From Pseudohoeflea suaedae (GTDB lineage Bacteria > Pseudomonadota > Alphaproteobacteria > Rhizobiales > Rhizobiaceae): DNA of 64,000 nt. Positions 43,646-52,535 of this stretch are shown here, in pieces. The stretch covers positions 620,001 to 684,000 of the forward strand of contig NZ_SMSI01000001.1 of the NCBI RefSeq assembly GCF_004354915.1, in the 5' to 3' direction. The position numbers and the translations under genes are program-made. Within the stretch, counting starts at the first letter, position 1. Each line of letters starts with the position of its first letter. A model generated the notes under the pieces. That model saw nothing but the letters and a program-made list of their open reading frames with translations, was not told the DNA's origin and made no database searches.

Positions 43646-45145
43646 ATGCCGAAGAACATTATCATCTTTTCTGACGGGACCGGGCAGGGAAGCGGCCTCA
43701 CGCTCGATGAGCTGCGCAGCAACGTCTACAAGCTCTATCGTGCCACGCGTTCGGCGCCCGACACGTGTATTTCGCCCGACAGGCAGATTGCCTTTTACGA
43801 CCCCGGTCTGGGCTCGTCCCTCGACAGCGAGCACATTCGCTCAGATATCTGGCGCAAGGCCTACAACATCTTGGCCCAGGCCATGGGGCTGGGGCTCACC
43901 CGCAACATCGTCGATTGTTACGCCTTCCTGTTGCGGCACTGGGAAGAGGGTGATCGCGTCTATCTCTATGGCTTCTCGCGCGGCGCCTACACGGTGCGCT
44001 GCCTCGGCGGCGTCATGGCCTATTGCGGTATCCCCGTCACCGAAGGAGGAAAGCCCGTCTTCCGCGACCCCGAAACGGCAGAACGCATCGCGCGCGAGGC
44101 GGTGATCGGGGTCTACCAGCACGGACTGGGCCGCAAGAGCGAGCGCTTCAAGACGCAGCGCCACGAACTGGCTCTTCGCTTCCGTGAAAAATATGGATCC
44201 AATGTCCGGCCGGAGTGGGCCGACACCGGTTGGTCGAACGCCGTTCCCTACTTTATCGGCGTATGGGATACGGTGGCCGCAGTCGGTGCGAGCGCGCCGC
44301 GCAAGCTGGCGATGGGGGCGGTGATCCTGGCCGTCACCTGGGGACTTGTCTCTCTCGTCTATTGGGGTCTGACACTTTTCTTTCAGCCTTCCTGGCTGAC
44401 CTATCAGGCATGGATCTGCGCCGGGGTTGCGCTGGCGTTCATTGGAGCGGTCCTCGTCTATCTGCGCACGCATCTCGCATGGTCGTCCGAGACATCCTAT
44501 CCGCTCCTGCAGACCCTGCATTTCCGTGCCTGGAAGATGGCCTTCTACGACAAGTACCTCAATCCGCGGGTCGAATATGCCAAGCATGCCCTGTCCATTG
44601 ACGAAAACCGCAAGGATTTCCGTCGCGTCGAGTGGACCTACGAGTCATCGCAAGGCGAGGGGAAGAGCGACGACTGGTTCGAACAGGTCTGGTTCGCCGG
44701 CGTCCACAGTGACGTTGGTGGAAGTTACCCCGAAACCGAATCCCGGCTGTCCGACATTGCACTCGGCTGGATGGTCGAGCGGTCCCTGGCGGCGAAAGAT
44801 CCCATCCTCATCGACGAGGCCTATCTGCGGATCTATCCCGATCCCTCGGGGATTCAGCATGACGAGATCAAGTCGGGGCGGATGAAATGGCCCCGCGAGT
44901 TGCGGAGCGTGCCCGAGGACGCGCCTCTGCATCCGAGCGTTATCGAGCGGCTCAAGCTGGACAGCGTCGTGCACTATGACGCGCCCGGGAAATATCGTCC
45001 GAGCGGCCTCAGCCGGCATCGCGAGGCGAAGTCCTATTTCGAGGAGCAGCTGGACGATGCGGTGGAAGAGGCGGCAAGCCCGCGTGGATTGCTGGTCCTT
45101 CTGGTTGCTGCGGCAGTCCTGGCCGGTCTGTTTCTGATGTTCTGA
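43646..45145 (+). CDS. DUF2235 protein (Tle1-like alpha/beta hydrolase, membrane-anchored)
   Basis: 499 aa. N-terminal MPKNIIIFSDGTGQGSGLTL, nucleophile elbow LYGFSRGAYTVRCLGG (G-x-S-x-G) and WFAGVHSDVGGSYPETESRL are the DUF2235/Tle1 signatures. Two transmembrane segments (about 205-275) split the domain, and another closes the protein (GLLVLLVAAAVLAGLFLMF). Tle1 effectors are type VI phospholipases, but no VgrG or secretion genes are nearby and the membrane segments argue for a housekeeping inner-membrane hydrolase. ATG at 43646; the upstream ATG at 43607 would add a 13-residue extension. Confidence 0.85.
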   Translation: MPKNIIIFSDGTGQGSGLTLDELRSNVYKLYRATRSAPDTCISPDRQIAFYDPGLGSSLDSEHIRSDIWRKAYNILAQAMGLGLTRNIVDCYAFLLRHWEEGDRVYLYGFSRGAYTVRCLGGVMAYCGIPVTEGGKPVFRDPETAERIAREAVIGVYQHGLGRKSERFKTQRHELALRFREKYGSNVRPEWADTGWSNAVPYFIGVWDTVAAVGASAPRKLAMGAVILAVTWGLVSLVYWGLTLFFQPSWLTYQAWICAGVALAFIGAVLVYLRTHLAWSSETSYPLLQTLHFRAWKMAFYDKYLNPRVEYAKHALSIDENRKDFRRVEWTYESSQGEGKSDDWFEQVWFAGVHSDVGGSYPETESRLSDIALGWMVERSLAAKDPILIDEAYLRIYPDPSGIQHDEIKSGRMKWPRELRSVPEDAPLHPSVIERLKLDSVVHYDAPGKYRPSGLSRHREAKSYFEEQLDDAVEEAASPRGLLVLLVAAAVLAGLFLMF

Positions 45146-45177
45146 GCACGGACTTCGACCATCCGGAAATGTCGTTC

Positions 45178-45223
45178 TGAGGTACGCTCCTCATTTTTTG
45201 TTTGACATGAGGTGCGTACCTCA
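45178..45223 (+). promoter_or_regulatory. Double palindromic operator upstream of the ABC operon
   Basis: Two 16-bp palindromes of the form TGAGGT-N4-(A/T/C)CCTCA lie at 45178-45193 (TGAGGTACGCTCCTCA) and 45208-45223 (TGAGGTGCGTACCTCA), centres 30 bp apart, about three helical turns. Both have a central CG as LacI-family operators do. A perfect -35 hexamer TTGACA (45202-45207) abuts the second site, so binding would block the promoter. The LacI-type gene at the end of the operon is the obvious candidate. Confidence 0.65.
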
Positions 45224-45299
45224 AATAGCGTTTCGGACCATCGGGAGAGGCGGGGCTGTGGAGGGTCCGGCGCCCGGTTGTCACTTTGGGAGGAGTTAC

Positions 45300-46625
45300 A
45301 TGAACATTGCCAAGCTCGCCGCCGCGTCCGCGGTTTCGGCGCTCGCTCTCGGCTGGGCGCAATCCGCTCAGGCTGAAGATCTGACACTCTGCTGGGCGTC
45401 CTGGGACCCCGCCAACGCACTCGTCGAACTGTCCAAGGATTTCGAGGCCAAGTCCGGCCACTCGATGAATTTCGAGTTCGTGCCCTGGCCGAATTTCGCC
45501 GACCGCATGCTCAACGAACTCAATTCCGGCGGCAAGCTCTGCGATCTGATGATCGGCGACAGCCAGTGGATCGGCGGTTCCGCCGAAAACGGTCACTACA
45601 TCAAGCTCAACGACTTCTTCGAGCAGGAAGGCATCCAGATGAGCGATTTCATCGATGCCACCGTGACGGGCTATTCCGAATGGCCGAAGAACACGCCCAA
45701 CTACTGGGCGCTTCCGGCCTTTGGCGACGTCGTCGGCTGGACCTACCGCAAGGACTGGTTCGAGCGCCCCGAGCTGCAGGCCGAGTTCAAGGAGAAACAC
45801 GGCCGCGATCTTAAAGCCCCGACGACCTTCGCCGAGCTCAAGGACATCGCCGAGTTCTTCCAGAACCGTGAGATCGACGGCAAGACGGTCTACGGCGCGT
45901 CCATCTATACCGAGCGTGGCTCGGAAGGCATCACCATGGGCGTCATGGATGTGCTCTATTCCTTCGGCTTCCAGTATGAGAACCCGGACGAGCCCTATTC
46001 GATGGATGGTTTCGTCAACTCGGCCGGTGCGGTCGCCGGCCTCGAATACTACAAGGAACTCTACGACTGCTGCACGCCGCCCGGATCGTCGAACGGCTAC
46101 ATGTCCGAAGGCATCGACGCCTTCAAGTCGGGCCAGGTGGCGCTGCAGATGAATTTCGCCTTCACCTGGCCGGGCTTCGAGAACGATGCCAATGTGGGTG
46201 GCGGCAAGACCGGCTATTTCGTCAACCCGGCGGGCCCGGATGGCGCCCAGTTCGCCCAGCTCGGCGGTCAGGGCATCTCGGTCGTGTCCTATTCGGACAA
46301 GAAGGACGCAGCCCTCGAATACATCAAGTGGTTCGCCCAGCCCGAGGTCCAGGCCAAGTGGTGGGAAATGGGCGGGTTCTCCTGCCTCAAGGCGGTCACC
46401 CTCGATCCATCCTTCCCGGCAAGCCAGCCCTATGCGCAGACCTTCCTCGATTCCATGGCGATCGTGAAGGATTTCTGGGCCGAGCCCAGCTATGCGACGC
46501 TTCTCCAGGCCGCCCAGCGCCGTTTCCACGATTATGTGGTGGCCGGGAACGGCACGGCCCAGGAAGCGCTCGACGGCCTCGTCGAGGACTGGACCGAAAC
46601 CTTCGAGGATGACGGCAAGCTCTGA
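45300..46625 (+). CDS. ABC transporter substrate-binding protein (carbohydrate type)
   Basis: 441 aa, type 1 family. Signal peptide ends SAQAED. The mature protein starts LTLCWASWDPANALVELSKD and contains VPWPNFADRMLNELNSGGKL and DLMIGDSQWIGG, with Cys and Trp residues at likely binding positions. ATG at 45300 with GGGAGGAG five bases upstream, a strong site that suits a highly made periplasmic protein. First gene of a unidirectional operon with both permeases, two ATPases and dihydroxyacetone kinase. The ligand is probably a small sugar, polyol or triose. Confidence 0.92.
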   Translation: MNIAKLAAASAVSALALGWAQSAQAEDLTLCWASWDPANALVELSKDFEAKSGHSMNFEFVPWPNFADRMLNELNSGGKLCDLMIGDSQWIGGSAENGHYIKLNDFFEQEGIQMSDFIDATVTGYSEWPKNTPNYWALPAFGDVVGWTYRKDWFERPELQAEFKEKHGRDLKAPTTFAELKDIAEFFQNREIDGKTVYGASIYTERGSEGITMGVMDVLYSFGFQYENPDEPYSMDGFVNSAGAVAGLEYYKELYDCCTPPGSSNGYMSEGIDAFKSGQVALQMNFAFTWPGFENDANVGGGKTGYFVNPAGPDGAQFAQLGGQGISVVSYSDKKDAALEYIKWFAQPEVQAKWWEMGGFSCLKAVTLDPSFPASQPYAQTFLDSMAIVKDFWAEPSYATLLQAAQRRFHDYVVAGNGTAQEALDGLVEDWTETFEDDGKL

Positions 46626-46644
46626 CGGGCTGCCGCCTCCCTGG

Positions 46645-46672
46645 CGGGCGGGGTTGCCTCAAGCCCCGCCCG
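46645..46672 (+). terminator. Intra-operon stem-loop after the binding-protein gene
   Basis: A perfect 9-bp stem CGGGCGGGG/CCCCGCCCG with a 10-nt loop lies 20 bp after the stop, with no T-run. Such hairpins commonly protect the binding-protein mRNA and reduce read-through to the permease genes. Confidence 0.7.
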
Positions 46673-46719
46673 TACCAGGCCGAACAATCCGGTGACATCC
46701 ATTTCCGTGGAACGAATTC

Positions 46720-47667
46720 ATGACGGACGACACAAAAGGTCGTAATCCGGCCGCGGCACCGCTCGCGCTCGGAAGGAAGGTGAGGGGGCTTTCGGACCGG
46801 GCGCTCGCCTGGGTCTTCATCGCCCCCACCATCTTCCTGCTTCTGGCCATCAACATCTTTCCGCTGATCTGGACGGTCTGGCTGAGCCTGACCAACTATC
46901 GCGCCAACCGGCTGAACGCCGAGGTCAAATGGGTCGGCCTGCGCAACTACGAGCGCATCCTCACCGATCCCGACATCTGGTATTCGATGCAGGCAACGGC
47001 CCATTTCCTCATCTGGACGCTCGTCCTGCAGGTGCTCATCGGCTTCGGGCTCGCCTATCTGATCAACCGGAAGTTCAAGGGCAACGATCTCTGGACCACC
47101 ATCATCGTTCTGCCGATGATGCTCTCGCCGGCCGTGGTCGGCAATTTCTGGACGTTTCTCTACCAGCCGCAGATCGGCCTCTTCAATTATGTGATCGCCT
47201 TCTTCACCGGAGCCGATCCTGCCTCATTCTCGATGATCGGCGACGTCAATCTCGCCCCCTGGGCGATCGTCATCGTCGATACCTGGATGTGGACGCCCTT
47301 CGTCATGCTGATCTGCCTCGCCGGTCTGCGCTCGATCCCGGATTCGATCTACGAGGCCGCAGAGTGCGACCGCGCCAGCGCCTGGCGGCAGTTCTGGACC
47401 ATCACCATCCCCATGGCGCTGCCCTTCCTCATGCTCGCCGTGCTCTTCCGTGGCATCGAGAACTTCAAGATGTTCGACCTGGTCGTGCAGCTGACCGGCG
47501 GCGGCCCGGGCTCGATCACCGAACTCACCTCGATCAACCTGAAGCGGGAGGCCTTCGAGAAGTGGCGCACCGGCTTTGCCAGCGCCTATGCGGTGATCCT
47601 CTTCGTCACGGTCTTCGGTCTCGCCTCGATCTATGTGAAGGCCCTCAACAAGGTGAAGGAACGATGA
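46720..47667 (+). CDS. ABC sugar permease (MalF type)
   Basis: 315 aa with six transmembrane helices, the first at IAPTIFLLLAINIFPLIWTV. The EAA loop motif is SIYEAAECDRASAWRQFWTI followed by TIPMALPFLML. Forms the channel with the next gene product. Start ATG 46720 after a 94-bp gap that contains the stem-loop. Confidence 0.92.
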   Translation: MTDDTKGRNPAAAPLALGRKVRGLSDRALAWVFIAPTIFLLLAINIFPLIWTVWLSLTNYRANRLNAEVKWVGLRNYERILTDPDIWYSMQATAHFLIWTLVLQVLIGFGLAYLINRKFKGNDLWTTIIVLPMMLSPAVVGNFWTFLYQPQIGLFNYVIAFFTGADPASFSMIGDVNLAPWAIVIVDTWMWTPFVMLICLAGLRSIPDSIYEAAECDRASAWRQFWTITIPMALPFLMLAVLFRGIENFKMFDLVVQLTGGGPGSITELTSINLKREAFEKWRTGFASAYAVILFVTVFGLASIYVKALNKVKER

Positions 47668-48602
47668 GCAGCTTCTCGGTCACCGAACCCTCGAAGGGCC
47701 AGAAATGGTTCGCCGGCATCGTGGTCGTCGTCTATGCGCTGGTCACCCTCATGCCGCTCGTCTGGATCATCGCCACCGGCTTCAAGTCGCCGGCCGATGC
47801 CATCGCCTATCCGCCCAAGATCGTCTACGAACCGACGCTTGAAGGCTATGTGAACCTGTTCACCACCCGCACCCGCATGACGCCGGAAGCGCTCGAGGAG
47901 ATCGGGCCGCCGCAGACCTGGTACGACCGCATCGTGCGCCGGTACGACATGGTGATCTCGGGTCCGAGCCGCTACGGCGAGCGATTCCTCAACTCGATCA
48001 TCATCGGCTTCGGCTCGACCTTCCTGTCGATCTTCCTCGGCACGCTGGCGGCCTATGCCTTCTCGCGCTACCGGGTGCCGCTGAAGGACGATCTCATGTT
48101 CTTCATCCTGTCGACACGGATGATGCCGCCGATCGCGGTCGCCATTCCGATCTTCCTGATGTTCCGGCAACTGGGGCTGTCTGACACCCATCTCGGGATG
48201 ATCCTGCTCTATACCGCGGTCAACCTGTCGCTTTCGGTCTGGCTGCTGAAGGGCTTCATCGACGAGATCCCGATCGAGTACGAGGAGGCGGCCCTCATCG
48301 ACGGCTACACGCGCTTCCAGGCCTTCTACAAGGTGGTGCTGCCGCAGGCGACCACGGGGATAGCGTCCACCGCCATCTTCTGCCTGATCTTCTCCTGGAA
48401 CGAGTACGCCTTCGCCGTGCTTCTGACCTCGGGCACGGCGCAGACCGCGCCGCCCTTCATCCCCACCATCATCGGCGTTGGCAAGGACTGGCCGGCGGTC
48501 GCCGCGGGCACCACGCTCTTCCTCGTCCCCGTCATGGTCTTCACCATCCTGTTGCGCAAACATCTTCTGCGCGGGATCACCTTCGGAGCGGTTCGCAAAT
48601 GA
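47664..48602 (+). CDS. ABC sugar permease (MalG type)
   Basis: 312 aa. First helix IVVVVYALVTLMPLVWIIAT, a periplasmic loop of about 75 residues (TPEALEEIGPPQTWYDR), then five helices. EAA motif EIPIEYEEAALIDGYTRFQA then VVLPQATTGIAS. It overlaps the MalF-type gene by four bases (ATGA) and the next small gene likewise. Confidence 0.92.
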   Translation: MSSFSVTEPSKGQKWFAGIVVVVYALVTLMPLVWIIATGFKSPADAIAYPPKIVYEPTLEGYVNLFTTRTRMTPEALEEIGPPQTWYDRIVRRYDMVISGPSRYGERFLNSIIIGFGSTFLSIFLGTLAAYAFSRYRVPLKDDLMFFILSTRMMPPIAVAIPIFLMFRQLGLSDTHLGMILLYTAVNLSLSVWLLKGFIDEIPIEYEEAALIDGYTRFQAFYKVVLPQATTGIASTAIFCLIFSWNEYAFAVLLTSGTAQTAPPFIPTIIGVGKDWPAVAAGTTLFLVPVMVFTILLRKHLLRGITFGAVRK

Positions 48603-48787
48603 CCGATTTTCTCCTGGGCCTTGCCCGGCTGCGCCGCAGCCCCTGGGAAATGCTCGCCACCGTGCTCATCGCCCTCGGCGTCGTCATGCTCATGCAGCCA
48701 TTCGTGATGTGGGCCTACACCTACTCCTTCATCGTCACCCTGGCGGGAACCGTCATGTTCATCGTCGTCAGTCATTTCCCGGAGTAG
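48599..48787 (+). CDS. Small two-helix membrane protein of the ABC operon
   Basis: 62 aa. Two predicted helices (MLATVLIALGVVMLMQPFVM and YTYSFIVTLAGTVMFIVVSH) with a short basic N-terminus (GLARLRRSPW), ending in FPE. It overlaps the MalG-type gene by ATGA and sits 3 bp before the GTG of the first ATPase. Rhizobial glycerol ABC operons have a comparable small membrane gene (glpU) beside two ATPases, so this is likely a transporter accessory subunit or stabiliser. No enzyme motif. Confidence 0.8.
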   Translation: MTDFLLGLARLRRSPWEMLATVLIALGVVMLMQPFVMWAYTYSFIVTLAGTVMFIVVSHFPE

Positions 48788-48790
48788 AAC

Positions 48791-49888
48791 GTGGCCCAGA
48801 TCGTCATCAACAATCTGCGCAAGGAATTCGGATCCTTCACCGCGGTCCAGTCCTCGAGCTTCACCATCGAGGACGGCGAGTTCTTCATGCTGCTCGGCCC
48901 CTCCGGCTGCGGCAAGACAACGACACTCAGGATGATCGCCGGTCTCGAACTTCCCACCTCCGGCCAGATCCTGCTCGACGGACAGGATGTCGCGCAGATG
49001 CGTGCCAGTGCCCGCGACATCGCTTTCGTCTTCCAGATGTTCGCGCTCTATCCGCACATGAACGTCCGCAAGAACATTTCCTACCCGCTCGTCAGCCAGG
49101 GCATGGCCCGCAAGGACGTGCGCGAGCGCGTCGAGGAGGTGGCCCGCATTCTCGATATCGGCAACATCCTCGACCGTCCCGTCGGCGGCTTGTCGAGTGG
49201 CGACCGCCAGCGCGTCGCACTCGGCCGCGCGATCGTGCGTCAGCCGAAGGCCTTCCTGATGGACGAGCCGCTCGGCGCGCTCGATGCCGAATTCCGCGAG
49301 CGCATGGCAGAGGAGCTGCGCGCGCTGCACGATCGCATGGGCGCCACGACCGTCTACGTCACCCACGATCAGCTCGAAGCCATGCAGATGGGCGACAAGA
49401 TCGTGGTCATGAACCACGGCGTGGTCGAGCAGTTCGGCACCCCGCAGAATATCTATGACTGGCCGGCGACCATGTTCGTCGCCGATTTCATCGGCTCGCC
49501 GCCGATGAATTTCCTGCACTTCGAGGGCGCGGTGAAACCGGGAACCGGTTCCATTCGGCTCAATGATGTGGAAGTGGCCGTTCCCGTCCAGGCAGGCGAG
49601 GCAAGCGGCAAGCTTGCGCTCGGCGTCCGTCCCGAGCATGTCGTGATCGACGACAACTCCCCCGTTCGCGGCATTGTGACGGCGACGGAATATCTCGGCA
49701 CCACCCAGATCATTTCGGTTGCCACGCAGGGCGGCAACCTGAAGGTCCGCGCCCCGTCGAGCCGGATCGTCGGGGTGGACAGCCAGGTCGGTCTGTCCTT
49801 CAGGCAGGGTGCGCTCACAATTTTCGACACGAAAACCGGCCGGGCCGTGTTGTCGGAAGCAAACCGCGAGGTGCTGTCCCATGGCTGA
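48791..49888 (+). CDS. ABC transporter ATPase (first of two)
   Basis: 365 aa. Walker A GPSGCGKTTTLR, signature LSSGDRQRVALGRA (SSGD rather than SGGQ), Walker B FLMDEPLGALDAE, H-loop VYVTHDQLEAM, and a C-terminal MalK-like OB/regulatory domain (FIGSPPMNFLHF onward). GTG start at 48791 with GGAG upstream. The altered signature and the second ATPase downstream suggest a heterodimeric nucleotide-binding pair. Overlaps the next gene by 8 bp. Confidence 0.92.
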   Translation: MAQIVINNLRKEFGSFTAVQSSSFTIEDGEFFMLLGPSGCGKTTTLRMIAGLELPTSGQILLDGQDVAQMRASARDIAFVFQMFALYPHMNVRKNISYPLVSQGMARKDVRERVEEVARILDIGNILDRPVGGLSSGDRQRVALGRAIVRQPKAFLMDEPLGALDAEFRERMAEELRALHDRMGATTVYVTHDQLEAMQMGDKIVVMNHGVVEQFGTPQNIYDWPATMFVADFIGSPPMNFLHFEGAVKPGTGSIRLNDVEVAVPVQAGEASGKLALGVRPEHVVIDDNSPVRGIVTATEYLGTTQIISVATQGGNLKVRAPSSRIVGVDSQVGLSFRQGALTIFDTKTGRAVLSEANREVLSHG

Positions 49889-50873
49889 AGTGGTCCTCAA
49901 CGGCGTGTCGAAGACCTTCGGTGCGACCGAAGCCGTCCGCCATGTCTCGATGACCGTTCCGGACGGCGCCTTCGTCGTGCTGCTCGGCCCCACCGGGGCG
50001 GGCAAGACGACGACGCTCAGGCTGATTGCCGGCCTCGAGGCGCCCGACGCCGGCACGATCACCATCGGCGGCGAGGTGGTGAACGGTACCTCGCCTGCCG
50101 AGCGCAACGTCGCCATGGTCTTCCAGCAATATTCCCTCTATCCGCACCTGACGGTGCGCGAGAACCTCGAATTCCCGCTGAAGTCGCCGATCCTCAGGAC
50201 GCCGAAGGCCGAAATTGATCGTCGCATTTCCGAGGTCGCCAAGGTTCTCAGGATCGATCACAAGCTCGACAACAAGTCGACGCAGCTGTCGGGCGGCGAG
50301 ATGCAACGCGTCTCGATCGGCAGGGCGCTGGTGCGCGAGCCGGCGATCTTCCTCATGGACGAGCCCTTGAGTTCGCTCGATGCCAAGCTGCGCTCGGAGC
50401 TGCGTGTCGAACTCAAGCGCATTCAGGCCCAGCTGGGCGCCACTGTCCTCTATGTCACCCACGACCAGATCGAGGCGATGACCATGGCCACCCATGTCGG
50501 CGTGCTCGACGAGGGCGGGCTCGTGCAGTTCGGTACACCGCGCGAGATCTACGAGAACCCGGTCAGCACCTATGTGGCGAGCCGCCTCGGCCTGCCGCGC
50601 ATCAACCTGCTGCCGGTCTCGGTCTTTCCCGGCGCACCGGCGGATGCGGCGATCATCGGCTTGCGGCCCGAGCAGATCGAGCAGGGCGCGGGCAGGGAGG
50701 CGAAGGTCACCCGCGTCGAGCATCTGGGCGACCAGATGCGCGTGCATCTCGACCTCGAAGGACAGGCGATCACCACGCTCGCCGACCCGCACCAGAATTA
50801 CGCAACCGGCGACACACTGAAAATCCAACCCCGCGACCCGCTCTATTTCGATGCGACCGGTCAGCGGATATAA
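49881..50873 (+). CDS. ABC transporter ATPase (second of two)
   Basis: 330 aa. Walker A GPTGAGKTTTLR, Q-loop FQQYSLYPHLTV, signature LSGGEMQRVSIGRA (near-canonical SGGE), Walker B FLMDEPLSSLDAK, H-loop VTHDQIEAM. The C-terminal regulatory domain is short (about 90 residues). ATG at 49881 lies 8 bp inside the previous gene, so expression is coupled. Pairs with the first ATPase. Confidence 0.92.
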   Translation: MAEVVLNGVSKTFGATEAVRHVSMTVPDGAFVVLLGPTGAGKTTTLRLIAGLEAPDAGTITIGGEVVNGTSPAERNVAMVFQQYSLYPHLTVRENLEFPLKSPILRTPKAEIDRRISEVAKVLRIDHKLDNKSTQLSGGEMQRVSIGRALVREPAIFLMDEPLSSLDAKLRSELRVELKRIQAQLGATVLYVTHDQIEAMTMATHVGVLDEGGLVQFGTPREIYENPVSTYVASRLGLPRINLLPVSVFPGAPADAAIIGLRPEQIEQGAGREAKVTRVEHLGDQMRVHLDLEGQAITTLADPHQNYATGDTLKIQPRDPLYFDATGQRI

Positions 50874-50897
50874 GCCTCGGCGGATAGGGAGAGCGAC

Positions 50898-52535
50898 ATG
50901 AACCAGTTCGTCAATTCGAAGGAAAACCTCGTCACCGAGGCGATCGATGGCCTCTTGAGTGCATCGGGCGGCAAGCTCACCCGGCTGGATGGCTTTCCGC
51001 ACATCAAGGTCGTCATGCGCTCGGACTGGGACAAGTCCAAGGTCGCGCTGATCTCCGGCGGCGGTTCCGGTCACGAGCCGGCCCATGCGGGCTTCGTCGG
51101 CAGGGGCATGCTGACGGCGGCCGTCTGCGGCGAGGTGTTCGCCTCTCCCTCCGTCGATGCGGTTCTCGCCGGTATCCTTGCTGTTTCGGGTGAGGCGGGC
51201 TGCCTTCTCATCGTCAAGAACTATACCGGCGACCGTCTCAATTTCGGTCTGGCTGCCGAGCGCGCCCGCGCCTTCGGCGTCAAGGTCGAGATGGTCGTCG
51301 TCAATGACGACATCGCGCTGCCGGACCTGCCGCAGCCGCGCGGCGTCGCCGGCACGCTCTTCGTGCACAAGATCGCCGGTCACGTAGCCGAGAGCGGAGC
51401 CTCGCTGGACGAGGTTCGCGACACGGCCCAGGGCGTCATTGATAGCATCGCCTCGATCGGCATGTCGCTCGATTCCTGCACCATTCCCGGCGTCGGCAAG
51501 GAAGACCGGATCAAGCCCGGCATGGGCGAACTCGGCCTTGGCATCCACGGCGAGGCCGGTGTCGAGCAGGTGGCCTTCGAATCCGCCCGCTCGGCCATGG
51601 CGATGGTCATGGAGCGCCTCGGTCCGCACATGACCGGCGAGCGCTGTGCGGTGCTTCTCAACAATCTCGGCTCCACGACCCCGCTCGAAATGTCGGTGCT
51701 CGCTTACGAATTGGTGCGCTCCGGACATGCGGAGAAGGTGAAAGCCGTCATCGGGCCGGCGCTTCTGATGACCTCGCTCGACATGCACGGCTTCTCGGTC
51801 TCGGTAATGCCGCTCAGGCCGGAATGGGAAACGGCGCTGGCAGCCCCCGTCGGCATGCCGGCCTGGCCGGGGCTTCATGCCATATCTCCGGTGGAAACCG
51901 TGGCCCTGCCGGATGGCCTCACGCCGATCAGCCCGGTACCTTCGCACAACGCTTCCACCCGGCGCGTGATCGAGGAGTGCTGCGACATCCTGATCGCCGC
52001 CGAGCGGAAGCTCAACGAGTTGGATGCGAAGTCCGGCGACGGCGATACGGGCTCCACGCTCGCCACCGCCTCGCGGGCGCTGAAGGGCAAGCTCGACAGG
52101 ATGCCGCTGGCCGACCTCACGCAGCTTTTCCCGGCGATCGGCAACGAGCTGTCCCAGACCATGGGAGGCTCGTCGGGTGTCATCCTGGCGATCTTCTTCG
52201 GCGCGACGGGCGACGCCTATGCGAAAGGCATGTCGACATTGGAGGCACTCAAATTCGGTCTCAACCGCATTTGCGAAGTGGGCGGTGCGCAGAAGGGCGA
52301 CCGCACCATGATCGATGCGCTGGAACCGGCCCTCGACGCATTGGAAAACGGCCTCGGTCCGGCAGCCGGAGCCGCGCGCCAGGCCGCCGATTCGACCGCC
52401 TCGATCCGCAAGGCCAAGGCGGGGCGGGCATCTTACGTGCCCGAGGATCATCTCGCCGGCCACAACGATCCCGGCGCGGAAGCCGTCGCACTTCTGTTCC
52501 AGGGGCTGGCGCGAAGCACGGGTGCTGATGCCTAG
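50898..52535 (+). CDS. dhaK: Dihydroxyacetone kinase (fused DhaK-DhaL)
   Basis: 545 aa single-chain ATP-dependent enzyme that phosphorylates dihydroxyacetone to the glycolytic intermediate. The DhaK domain covers about 1-330: substrate loop ISGGGSGHEPAHAGFVGRGM, and the substrate-binding His in LGLGIHGEAGVEQ. The DhaL ATP domain follows (about 360-545): ELDAKSGDGDTGSTLATAS with the Mg-binding Asp cluster, and QTMGGSSGVILAIFF. ATG at 50898 has GGGAGAG upstream. 24 bp after the ATPase gene in the same operon, so it handles the imported or derived triose. Confidence 0.94.
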   Translation: MNQFVNSKENLVTEAIDGLLSASGGKLTRLDGFPHIKVVMRSDWDKSKVALISGGGSGHEPAHAGFVGRGMLTAAVCGEVFASPSVDAVLAGILAVSGEAGCLLIVKNYTGDRLNFGLAAERARAFGVKVEMVVVNDDIALPDLPQPRGVAGTLFVHKIAGHVAESGASLDEVRDTAQGVIDSIASIGMSLDSCTIPGVGKEDRIKPGMGELGLGIHGEAGVEQVAFESARSAMAMVMERLGPHMTGERCAVLLNNLGSTTPLEMSVLAYELVRSGHAEKVKAVIGPALLMTSLDMHGFSVSVMPLRPEWETALAAPVGMPAWPGLHAISPVETVALPDGLTPISPVPSHNASTRRVIEECCDILIAAERKLNELDAKSGDGDTGSTLATASRALKGKLDRMPLADLTQLFPAIGNELSQTMGGSSGVILAIFFGATGDAYAKGMSTLEALKFGLNRICEVGGAQKGDRTMIDALEPALDALENGLGPAAGAARQAADSTASIRKAKAGRASYVPEDHLAGHNDPGAEAVALLFQGLARSTGADA

